NCBI GenBank assembly: GCA_050181295.1
Contig: JBFXDI010000118.1
Coordinates: forward strand, 1-11,889
DNA length: 11,889 nucleotides
Direction of reading: 5' to 3'
Source: JBFXDI01 sp050181295
GTDB lineage: Bacteria; Pseudomonadota; Alphaproteobacteria; Rhizobiales; Aestuariivirgaceae
Shown here: one piece after another, positions 1 through 5,792 of the stretch
Position numbering within the stretch: the first letter of the stretch is position 1
Layout of the letters: each line of letters opens with the position of its first letter
Program-made: the position numbers and the translations under genes
Notes under the pieces: generated by a model
Told to the model about the DNA's origin: nothing
Database searches by the model: none
The model's input: only the letters and a program-made list of their open reading frames with translations

Positions 1-353
1 AGGCGCGCGGCGATGAGGCTGTGCGGATCGAGGACGCAGGCGGCGACGATGCCCGCGGCGGTATAGAGGCCGAGGCCCGCGATAAGGGTCGGCCGGCGCC
101 CGAAGCGGTCCGACAGGGGGCCGTAGATGAGCTGGCCGAAGGCCAGGCCCAGGATATAGACCGAGATCGTCATCTGCATGGCGGCAGGCGTCGCACCCAG
201 CGCACGCGCGGCGTCGGGAAGGGCGGGCACGAACATGTGCATGGCGAGCGTGCCGCTCAGCGTGATGAGGGCGAGGAGCCAGAGCGGAACCGTGCGCGCG
301 GGCGGCCCGGTCACAGGCGCGTGCGAAGGGCCGGCGCTTTCCGGTCCGGTCAC
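1..353 (-). CDS. Bcr/CflA-type MFS drug-efflux transporter, N-terminal part (gene runs off the left edge)
   Basis: The first 117 codons of an inner-membrane major facilitator are visible; the rest lies left of the window. Residues 22-46 form TM1 and end in the MFVPALP motif typical of Bcr/CflA multidrug exporters. TM2 follows (about 59-78), then MFS motif A in the loop, GPLSDRFGRRP at residues 78-88, then TM3. Family knowledge makes it a proton-driven exporter of drugs or small metabolites; the substrate cannot be read from this part. The start is uncertain. An in-frame TGA at 360-362 limits the gene to the GTG at 353 or the GTG at 314. The first internal ATGs (about residues 38-40) fall inside TM1. 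Neither GTG has a good Shine-Dalgarno sequence. The family is clear, the exact start is not. Confidence 0.85.
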   Translation of the reverse strand, partial: MTGPESAGPSHAPVTGPPARTVPLWLLALITLSGTLAMHMFVPALPDAARALGATPAAMQMTISVYILGLAFGQLIYGPLSDRFGRRPTLIAGLGLYTAAGIVAACVLDPHSLIAAR

Positions 354-359
354 CGGAAA

Positions 360-527
360 TCACCGCGCGGAGAGGGAAGGGGAAGCAGGAGGAGCTCGAG
401 CATCGCGACAGTCGCCAGTATTGGCACAGGGACGTAGCGCTGATAAGGCCGCTGGCCTCATGGCGGGCCTGCGGCCAGTGGCATATCGGCTTCGACGGCT
501 ATGAAGGTTCGCGAGGTCGTCGGCCAT
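360..527 (-). CDS. Doubtful small ORF (55 aa) just upstream of the MFS gene
   Basis: An ATG at 527 is preceded by a good Shine-Dalgarno sequence (AGGGGAG at 534-540, six bases away) and opens a 55-codon reading frame ending in TGA at 360-362. This is in the same frame as the MFS gene and only six bases before its likely GTG start. The product is rich in Arg, Ala and Pro with no hydrophobic segment or recognisable motif, which is also what random GC-rich DNA yields. It could be a leader ORF coupling translation into the MFS gene, or chance. The RBS and the position are the only supporting evidence. Confidence 0.2.
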   Translation of the reverse strand: MADDLANLHSRRSRYATGRRPAMRPAALSALRPCANTGDCRDARAPPASPSLSAR

Positions 528-589
528 CACGCACTCCCCTACGACCGCCAGTCATCGACCAGGGTTGCCCCTCCTCGGAGCCGATGCTA

Positions 590-618
590 TTGACCGATCA
601 TCACCGTTGAAGTCCAAT
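590..618 (+). promoter_or_regulatory. Possible sigma-70 promoter for the carboxypeptidase gene
   Basis: TTGACC at 590-595 and TCCAAT at 613-618 are separated by exactly 17 bases, matching five and four of six consensus positions. Transcription would begin near 625, giving a leader of about 90 bases. The -10 is weak, so this is only a candidate. Confidence 0.3.
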
Positions 619-717
619 CCGATCCTGCGTCACCCTTCGGTGCCGGATATGCGCCACAGTTCAGCGCATGATAGGGCCTTCGGCCGCGCGGCCCATTGTT
701 GATCGAGGAGAGTGCCT

Positions 718-2067
718 TTGTTCAGATGGCTCGCGGCCATGACCGAAGGGCGAGGGACAGGCAGTGCGCTTCGGGCGCTGGCGGCGCTTTGTCTCCTCAT
801 CCCCGCCGCGGCGCGCGCCGAGGGCGTCCCAAGCCTCGTCTTCGAGCCGCAGACCGGGCGGGTGCTGCTGGAAGAGCGCTCCTCGGAGCCTTGGCGCCCG
901 GCCTCGCTCACCAAGCTGATGACCGCCTATCTGACGTTCTCGGCGCTCAAGGCGGGAACGCTGAAGCTCGACCAGAGGATCTCCGTCTCGGCGGAGGCCG
1001 AGAAGGTCGAGCCGAGCAAGATCGGCATGCCGGCCGGCAGCCAGATCAGCGTCGATCTCGCGCTCAAGTCGCTGCTCGTCTATTCCGCGAATGACATGGC
1101 CGTGGTGCTGGCCGAGGGCATCGCCGGCACGATGCCGAAGTTCGTGGAGGCGATGAACGCCGCGGCCAAGCGGTTCGGGATGAGCGGCACCTATTATGCC
1201 AATCCGCACGGCCTCAACGATCCGAGACAGGTCACGACCGCGCGCGACATCGGTGTGCTCGTGTCCCACATCATCCGCGAGTTTCCCGAATATTCCAGCT
1301 ATTTTTCCGCGCCCTTCGTGCAGGTGGGCAAGCGCAAGCTCAGCAACCGCAATGCGCTGCTTCGCCAGATGCCCGCAGCCGACGGCATGAAGACGGGGTT
1401 CATATGCGACTCCGGCTACAATCTCGTCGGTTCCGCCACGCTCGAGGGACGCCGGCTCGTGGCGGTGGTCTTGGGGGCGAAGAGCGGCAAGGCACGTGCC
1501 GACCTGGCGCAGCTGCTGCTCGAATCCGGCGCCGCCGAGTTCGCCAGCGGCCTGGTGCAGGATCGCCCGCTGCTCGCCACGCTTCCGGATACGGCGGCCG
1601 GTACGAAGGAGCCCGAGAGCATGCGCGACACCGTATGCAAGGGCGCGGACCTGATCGCCTATGCCGACCCGCGCCAGATCGCTGGCTGGGGCGTGTCCTT
1701 CGGCCGCTATCCCACGGCCGACCGCGCGGACGCCGTCCTTTCCGGACGGCTGCTGGCGACGCGGAAGGTATTCATGGGCGGCGCGAGCGGCGTCATGAAG
1801 GTCCCGGGCACCAAGGATTTCGCCGCGGTCGTATGGTCCATGGAGCAGCCGACGACGCTGACGCTCTGCAACTACCTGCGCACCCGCCACGCCTATTGCG
1901 AGGTCGTGCCGCCGGAGACCTTCTCAGGGCTCTCCGCGCAGGCGATCCAAGAGGAAGAGGAGCAGCGCAAGGCGCTCGCCGCGGCGGCCGCCGCCAAGTC
2001 AAAGACAAAGGCGAGGAAGAAGCCCAAGCGGCCCGTCCAAGTGCCGCAGCCCGCCTCCGGCCAATAG
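718..2067 (+). CDS. D-alanyl-D-alanine carboxypeptidase (peptidase S11, PBP5/DacA type)
   Basis: A periplasmic low-molecular-weight penicillin-binding protein that trims the terminal D-Ala from peptidoglycan pentapeptides. All three active-site motifs of the S11 family are present (numbered from TTG 718): SLTK at 63-66 with the nucleophile Ser63, SAN at 123-125, and KTG at 225-227 followed by the usual GYNLVGSA strand. A signal peptide covers residues 1-34, with likely cleavage after ARA. The TTG at 718 is chosen because GAGGAG (705-710) sits seven bases ahead. The GTG at 712 lies only one base from that site, and the ATG at 739 has no RBS but would still give a signal peptide. The last ~38 residues form a Glu-, Ala- then Lys/Arg-rich tail ending in Pro/Gln; this may contact membrane or envelope, though no amphipathic anchor is obvious. 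The DMT transporter gene begins 16 bases after the stop. Confidence 0.92.
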   Translation: MFRWLAAMTEGRGTGSALRALAALCLLIPAAARAEGVPSLVFEPQTGRVLLEERSSEPWRPASLTKLMTAYLTFSALKAGTLKLDQRISVSAEAEKVEPSKIGMPAGSQISVDLALKSLLVYSANDMAVVLAEGIAGTMPKFVEAMNAAAKRFGMSGTYYANPHGLNDPRQVTTARDIGVLVSHIIREFPEYSSYFSAPFVQVGKRKLSNRNALLRQMPAADGMKTGFICDSGYNLVGSATLEGRRLVAVVLGAKSGKARADLAQLLLESGAAEFASGLVQDRPLLATLPDTAAGTKEPESMRDTVCKGADLIAYADPRQIAGWGVSFGRYPTADRADAVLSGRLLATRKVFMGGASGVMKVPGTKDFAAVVWSMEQPTTLTLCNYLRTRHAYCEVVPPETFSGLSAQAIQEEEEQRKALAAAAAAKSKTKARKKPKRPVQVPQPASGQ

Positions 2068-2083
2068 CCGCCCTGCCGTCTCC

Positions 2084-2995
2084 ATGCAGACCAGGCCCGC
2101 ACTCGGCATCCTGTTCGCACTTGCCGCGGCGGGAGGCTATGGGTTCATGCCGCCTTTGGCGCGTGTCGGATTCGAGAACGGCGTTCCGACGTGGGAAAGC
2201 GCGCTCTGCCGCGCGGTGGCGATCCTCATCGCCTTCTCGGCGGTCGCCCTGTCGCTCAGGATGCCGCTCAAGGTGCCGAAGGGCTGCTGGCCGGCGCTCG
2301 CGGTGCTGTCGGTCTCAACACTGCTCGTCTCGCTCGGCTATCTGGCGTCGGTCGAGTTCATTCCGGTCGGGCTCGCCGTCATCATCTTCTACACCTATCC
2401 GGTGATCGTGCTCCTGGCGGCGCCCGTCCTCGAGGGCCAGCCGCTCGGCCTCTACAGGCTGGCCGTGGCGTGCCTGGCCTTCGGCGGCCTCGGCATCGCC
2501 ATCGGGCCGAGCCTCGACAGCCTCGACATGCGCGGCATCCTGTTCGCGTTGCTGGCGGCTTTCACGGCGGCTGCCCAGCTCTTCTCGGGTCGCGCGCTTT
2601 CGGATCGCATGCAGCCGCTCGCCTTCGGGCTCGTGGCGCATCTCCTGATCTGGCCGTTCATGCTCGCCGCCGCGCTCTGGTGGAGCGGCGGAACGCTGCA
2701 GATCCTGCCGGGCGGGCCCGTCAATGCAACGGGCTATGCGGCGGTGCTGGGCCTGAGCGTGGTGTTCGTGGGCACCTATTTCCTGCACATGCGAAGCCTC
2801 AGCTTCGCGCCTGCCTCGACGGTCGCGCCATTCTTCAACCTGGAGCCGGTCACCACGATGGCGGTGGCGACGCTGATCCTCGGCGAACGGCTGTCGCCCA
2901 ATCAATATGCGGGCGGAGCCATCGTTTTGACGGCGCTGGTGCTGGCGGGACTTGAAGGCTATGCGCGGCGCACCTGGCTCGCGCGGCAGGCCTGA
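2084..2995 (+). CDS. DMT-superfamily (EamA) transporter
   Basis: A 303-residue inner-membrane protein with two EamA repeats and about ten transmembrane segments, the normal size for drug/metabolite transporters of the RhaT/YdcZ/EamA type. The first repeat (about 7-140) contains the conserved stretch VGLAVIIFYTYPVIVLLAAP. The second (about 150-290) has APASTVAPFFNLEPVTT and the LILGERLSPNQYAGGAIV motif that closes the EamA domain. Members usually export or import small metabolites or amino acids; the substrate cannot be predicted from this sequence. The ATG at 2084 lacks a convincing RBS but lies 16 bases behind the carboxypeptidase stop, so translation may depend on read-through from the upstream gene. 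The DUF817 gene begins four bases after its stop. Family assignment is firm, function general. Confidence 0.88.
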   Translation: MQTRPALGILFALAAAGGYGFMPPLARVGFENGVPTWESALCRAVAILIAFSAVALSLRMPLKVPKGCWPALAVLSVSTLLVSLGYLASVEFIPVGLAVIIFYTYPVIVLLAAPVLEGQPLGLYRLAVACLAFGGLGIAIGPSLDSLDMRGILFALLAAFTAAAQLFSGRALSDRMQPLAFGLVAHLLIWPFMLAAALWWSGGTLQILPGGPVNATGYAAVLGLSVVFVGTYFLHMRSLSFAPASTVAPFFNLEPVTTMAVATLILGERLSPNQYAGGAIVLTALVLAGLEGYARRTWLARQA

Positions 2996-2999
2996 ACGC

Positions 3000-3872
3000 A
3001 TGCGCGCGAACACCCGCTTCACGGCCATAAGGCTCAGGCTCGAGGCGCTGGAATTCAAAAGCCGCTGGGCCGCCGGCGTCTACGAATTCCTTCTCTTCGG
3101 ATTCAAGCAGGGCTGGGCCTGCCTGTTCGGCGGCCTCCTGCTGGCGCTGCTGCTCCTGACCCATCTTTTCTATCCACGGCAGGCGCCGCTGGCGCGCTAC
3201 GACTTTCTCGTCATTGCCTGCATCGGCCTGCAGGCGGGCATGCTGGCGGCGAAGCTCGAGACCTGGGAGGAGGCGCGGGTCATCCTCCTTTTCCACATCG
3301 TCGGCACGATCATGGAGATCTTCAAGACGGCGATGGGGTCCTGGATCTATCCGGAGGAGAGCCTCTTGCGCATCGGCGGCGTGCCGCTCTTCTCCGGCTT
3401 CATGTATGCCGCGGTCGGCTCCTACCTCGCGCGCGTCTGGCGCATCTTCGATTTTCGCTTCACGCGCCACCCGCCGCTCTGGGCAACCGCGCTGCTTGCT
3501 GCCGGGATCTACATCAATTTCTTCACGCACCACTATGTCGCGGACGTGCGCTGGCTGCTGATCGCGGCGGCCGTGGCGATGTTCGGAAGGACAATCGTGT
3601 GGTTCACGCCGTGGCGGGAGCCACGGCCCATGCCGCTCGTCCTGGGCTTCCTGCTCGTTGCGACGTTCATCTGGCTGGCGGAGAATCTCGGGACTTTCGC
3701 GCGCGCCTGGGTCTACCGGCATCAGGCGGGCGCCTGGACGCCCGTCATGCCCGAAAAGCTCACCGCGTGGTTCCTGCTGATGCTCATCTCCTATGTGCTG
3801 GTGAGCCTGGTGCATCGGCCGCAGGCCTTCACGCGCAGGCCCGCCACGCTGCCGGAGCCTGCTTCCCCATAG
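3000..3872 (+). CDS. DUF817 family integral membrane protein
   Basis: A 290-residue polytopic membrane protein matching my memory of DUF817 (YoaT-like proteins), a family of unknown function. Seven or eight hydrophobic segments can be drawn. Polar residues sit at conserved-looking places: FGFKQGWACLFGG (33-45), FHIVGTIMEIFKTAMGSW (98-115), INFFTHHYVADVRW (172-185), and WLAENLGTF with a following AWVY (225-239). Histidines and acidic residues beside membrane segments are compatible with metal binding or catalysis, but that is speculation. The ATG at 3000 is chosen because it lies four bases after the transporter stop and gives the compact family length. The in-frame ATG at 2952 would overlap the transporter by 44 bases and add an Arg/Gly-rich, non-family N-terminus. 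It is probably translated with the two genes upstream. Confidence 0.82.
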   Translation: MRANTRFTAIRLRLEALEFKSRWAAGVYEFLLFGFKQGWACLFGGLLLALLLLTHLFYPRQAPLARYDFLVIACIGLQAGMLAAKLETWEEARVILLFHIVGTIMEIFKTAMGSWIYPEESLLRIGGVPLFSGFMYAAVGSYLARVWRIFDFRFTRHPPLWATALLAAGIYINFFTHHYVADVRWLLIAAAVAMFGRTIVWFTPWREPRPMPLVLGFLLVATFIWLAENLGTFARAWVYRHQAGAWTPVMPEKLTAWFLLMLISYVLVSLVHRPQAFTRRPATLPEPASP

Positions 3873-3877
3873 AAAAG

Positions 3878-3901
3878 TGCCAGCCCCTTCCGGGGCTGGC
3901 A
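3878..3901 (-). terminator. Intrinsic terminator of the DUF1236 gene
   Basis: A perfect 10-bp stem (TGCCAGCCCC / GGGGCTGGCA) with a four-base loop. Read on the minus strand it is followed by CTTTTC, a short U-tract, and it lies 19 bases beyond the DUF1236 stop. On the plus strand the same hairpin follows the DUF817 stop but has no U-tract, so it acts mainly for the minus-strand gene and at best weakly for the other. Confidence 0.75.
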
Positions 3902-3920
3902 TGCCGCGCGTAACAGCTCA

Positions 3921-4670
3921 TCAAGCCGGGATGACGGACACGATTTCGTGCGTGACCGGATCGACGATGATGATGGTGCCGTCTGCCATCACGAAGTAGT
4001 CGAAGCCTTCATACTGGGGAACGACCTCGATGATCTCCACCGGCAGTGGATGCAGGACGATCGTTCTAGGGACCGCGACGCCAATGGAAATGTTGAAGTC
4101 GACGTCCCGGACGCGCTCGACGTTCCTGGTGACGATCTTCTCCCTGATCACGGTCTTGTGCTCGGTCGTGACCTCCTTGCCCTTGGCCGCGTCCTTGCTC
4201 TTCTTGGTTTCGCCCTCGGCCGCGGCGGCGTTCTGGTCATCCTCGCCCTTGGCGCCGGTTTTCTGCTTCTTGGTGCCGGCCTGATCGGTGTCCTCCGCCT
4301 GCTGACCCTCCTGCTTCTTGTCCTTCCGCTCCTTGGCCTGCTTCTTGTTCATCTGGTTCTGCTCGCCAGAATCCTGCGAGGCCTTGTCGCCGGATCCCTG
4401 TTTCTCCATGGAATCCGCGGACTGGCCCTGCTCTCCCTGGCCCTGGGTCTTCATTTCGGTCTGGCCCTGCGTGTCCATCTGGCCTTGACCCTGCGTTTCC
4501 ATCTGGCCCTGGCCTTGGGTCTCCATCTGGCCTTGAGCCGGCTGCTGCTTCAGATCAGAGCCAGCGCCGCCTTGGCCCTGACCGTCGTTTCCGCTCTGCG
4601 CAAGCGCGGTTCCTGCACCAAGCAAAAGCGCGGCCACACAGGCCGCCATTCTCAATGAGGTGGTCGTCAT
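3921..4670 (-). CDS. Secreted DUF1236 family protein with Gln/Gly/Met octapeptide repeat
   Basis: A 249-residue exported protein of unknown function. Residues 1-24 are a signal peptide with likely cleavage after ALA. Residues 46-77 hold four tandem octapeptides of the form QGQMETQG (third copy D for E, fourth QTEMKTQG). Residues about 80-165 are a low-complexity stretch rich in Gln, Lys, Glu and Asp, probably disordered. The conserved DUF1236 module occupies about 198-248, with VPRTIVLHPLP, EVVPQYEGFDYFV, and IIIVDPVTHEIVSVI. DUF1236 proteins are common in Rhizobiales, often several per genome. The ATG at 4670 has a strong RBS (GGAGAG, about six bases upstream). A close match to an EcfG promoter lies directly upstream, so I infer expression under general stress. 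It is a single-gene transcription unit with its own promoter and terminator. Confidence 0.85.
   Translation of the reverse strand: MTTTSLRMAACVAALLLGAGTALAQSGNDGQGQGGAGSDLKQQPAQGQMETQGQGQMETQGQGQMDTQGQTEMKTQGQGEQGQSADSMEKQGSGDKASQDSGEQNQMNKKQAKERKDKKQEGQQAEDTDQAGTKKQKTGAKGEDDQNAAAAEGETKKSKDAAKGKEVTTEHKTVIREKIVTRNVERVRDVDFNISIGVAVPRTIVLHPLPVEIIEVVPQYEGFDYFVMADGTIIIVDPVTHEIVSVIPA
4440..4535 (-). repeat. Four tandem 24-bp coding repeats inside the DUF1236 gene
   Basis: Four in-frame 24-base units encode QGQMETQG-like octapeptides (residues 46-77). Units one and two encode identical peptides with different synonymous codons, so the array is not a very recent duplication. Change in copy number would keep the frame. 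Confidence 0.8.
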
Positions 4671-4705
4671 GGACGTCTCTCCTGCATATGGTTGCTTGGG
4701 CGGCC

Positions 4706-4730
4706 AACGTGCTGCCTGACCAAACGTTCC
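4706..4730 (-). promoter_or_regulatory. EcfG-type (general stress response sigma factor) promoter of the DUF1236 gene
   Basis: On the minus strand GGAAC (4726-4730) and CGTT (4706-4709) are separated by exactly 16 bases. This matches the alphaproteobacterial general-stress consensus GGAAC-N16/17-CGTT at every position. The -10 element ends 35 bases before the ATG at 4670, leaving a normal leader of about 28 bases that includes the GGAGAG ribosome binding site. The match is seen in the sequence; dependence on EcfG is inferred. Confidence 0.7.
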
Positions 4731-4772
4731 GGCAGGAGGGACGAGTTTCCGAAAAGAAGCGCCGCCAGGGCT

Positions 4773-5792
4773 TCACGGCAGGAGGACGAACTCCAAGAGA
4801 AGCGTCCGCTGGATCGAGCGGTTGTAGTTGTCGTCGGAAAGAACCGTCAGAACGACGCCGCCTTCGGGGCGGGGCCACGCGGCGATCGCCTCCATGTTGT
4901 CGATGGTGTGGCCCGGCCAGCGGGCTTCCAGGAGAAGCTCGCCCTCGGCAGGAGCGCCGGCTTCCAGGTCCTTCAGCTCGAAGCGGCGTATTGTCATGCC
5001 GAGCGAGAGGGGCGGGACGAAGCTCCGCTCCACCGTCACCATGGAGCGGCCTCCCGGCAGGATGGCGAGATCCGTCACCCGGTAGTCGCCGTGCCGCTTG
5101 AGCTTCAGGGGGACGGTGCGGCTGCCCTTCCACAGCCAGCCGCGCGTGTTGCCGTCGGGGTCGAAATGCGATTCCGAGACAGCGATGAGCCAGCCCTCGA
5201 AGGGAGCCTCGAAAAGCCGGCCAACCGCCTCCAGCTCGCCGTTTTCCGGGCCCTCGGAGATGGCCTTGGGCGAGGGAACAAGGCGCGGACGCGCGGCGAA
5301 GCCTTGTGCTCCGACGTCGTAGACCGCCACCCGCTCGTCCCTCTCGAACCCCACGATCAGCCGGCCGTCGATCCCTCCCGCGTCCCAGGGCGCCAGCGCC
5401 TCGGCATCGCGGTGGATCTTGCTGCGAGGCCGCTTGCCCTCGGCGTCGAGCAGGGGTGCGATGCGGGCCTTCGACAGACCCGTGATGGCGCCATCCTTGC
5501 GCTCGACCGTGGCGCCGAACCACCAGCCATCATCGCTCACGGCGACAAGGCGGGAGCCGTCCCCTGCCATCACCAGCCCGGAAAATCCTCCGAAGGCGGA
5601 ATGCTCGCTCGCAAGCCGATAAGACCCCAGAAGCTTGAGCGTGCCGAACTCACGGACGGCAGGGTCGCGTGGGAAGAAGGGGATGGGGGTCAGGGAAACG
5701 GAGAGGTCTTCCGCGAGCCGCTGCTCGGCAAAGGCATCTGCCGACGAGGCGAGGACGAGAAAGCCCGCGAGCGCGGCGACGAGCCTCCTCAC
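4773..5792 (-). CDS. Esterase-like/phytase-like family protein, exported
   Basis: A 339-residue protein of the phytase-like family (Pfam Phytase-like, often annotated 'esterase-like activity of phytase family protein'). These are predicted beta-propellers; the activity of bacterial members is largely untested. A signal peptide covers about residues 1-22 (cleavage near AFA). Characteristic pieces are GGFSGLVMAGDGSRLVAVSDDG (split by blades, 68-89), HRDAEALAPW (127-136), EGPENGELEAV (180-190), DNMEAIAAW (298-307) and LSDDNYNRSIQRTLLLEF (318-335). These Asp/Glu-rich loops are plausible metal sites. The start is a GTG at 5792 that overlaps the cobT stop (GTGA, four bases shared), so it is probably translationally coupled to cobT. 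Its link to cobaltochelatase is by position only; no biochemical connection is apparent. Confidence 0.85.
   Translation of the reverse strand: MRRLVAALAGFLVLASSADAFAEQRLAEDLSVSLTPIPFFPRDPAVREFGTLKLLGSYRLASEHSAFGGFSGLVMAGDGSRLVAVSDDGWWFGATVERKDGAITGLSKARIAPLLDAEGKRPRSKIHRDAEALAPWDAGGIDGRLIVGFERDERVAVYDVGAQGFAARPRLVPSPKAISEGPENGELEAVGRLFEAPFEGWLIAVSESHFDPDGNTRGWLWKGSRTVPLKLKRHGDYRVTDLAILPGGRSMVTVERSFVPPLSLGMTIRRFELKDLEAGAPAEGELLLEARWPGHTIDNMEAIAAWPRPEGGVVLTVLSDDNYNRSIQRTLLLEFVLLP

Larger units (their letters stand above)
354..717. other. Divergent intergenic region between the MFS gene and the carboxypeptidase gene
   Basis: About 360 bases separate the two divergent genes. Apart from the doubtful 55-codon ORF on the minus strand, a weak sigma-70-like promoter at 590-618 facing right, and the GAGGAG ribosome binding site at 705-710, I see no RNA gene, strong hairpin, repeat or operator here. 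Confidence 0.5.

Noticed and set aside
661..1890. Long open frame on the minus strand over the carboxypeptidase gene
   Set aside because: It is antisense to a gene with all catalytic motifs, and its product is Arg/His/Gly-rich with no recognisable domain, as expected from the opposite strand of GC-rich coding DNA.
2952..2999. N-terminal extension of the DUF817 gene from ATG 2952
   Set aside because: It would overlap the transporter gene by 44 bases and add a Gly/Arg/Pro-rich segment. The ATG at 3000, four bases after the stop, is more natural.
2850..3902. 350-codon minus-strand frame over the DUF817 gene
   Set aside because: The product is rich in Arg, Glu, His and Pro without hydrophobic segments or motifs. 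The plus strand encodes a coherent membrane protein.
4731..4786. Short direct repeat GGCAGGAGG at 4731-4739 and 4778-4786
   Set aside because: Nine bases, one copy inside the end of the phytase-like gene and one in the promoter gap. Expected by chance in such GC-rich, purine-rich sequence.
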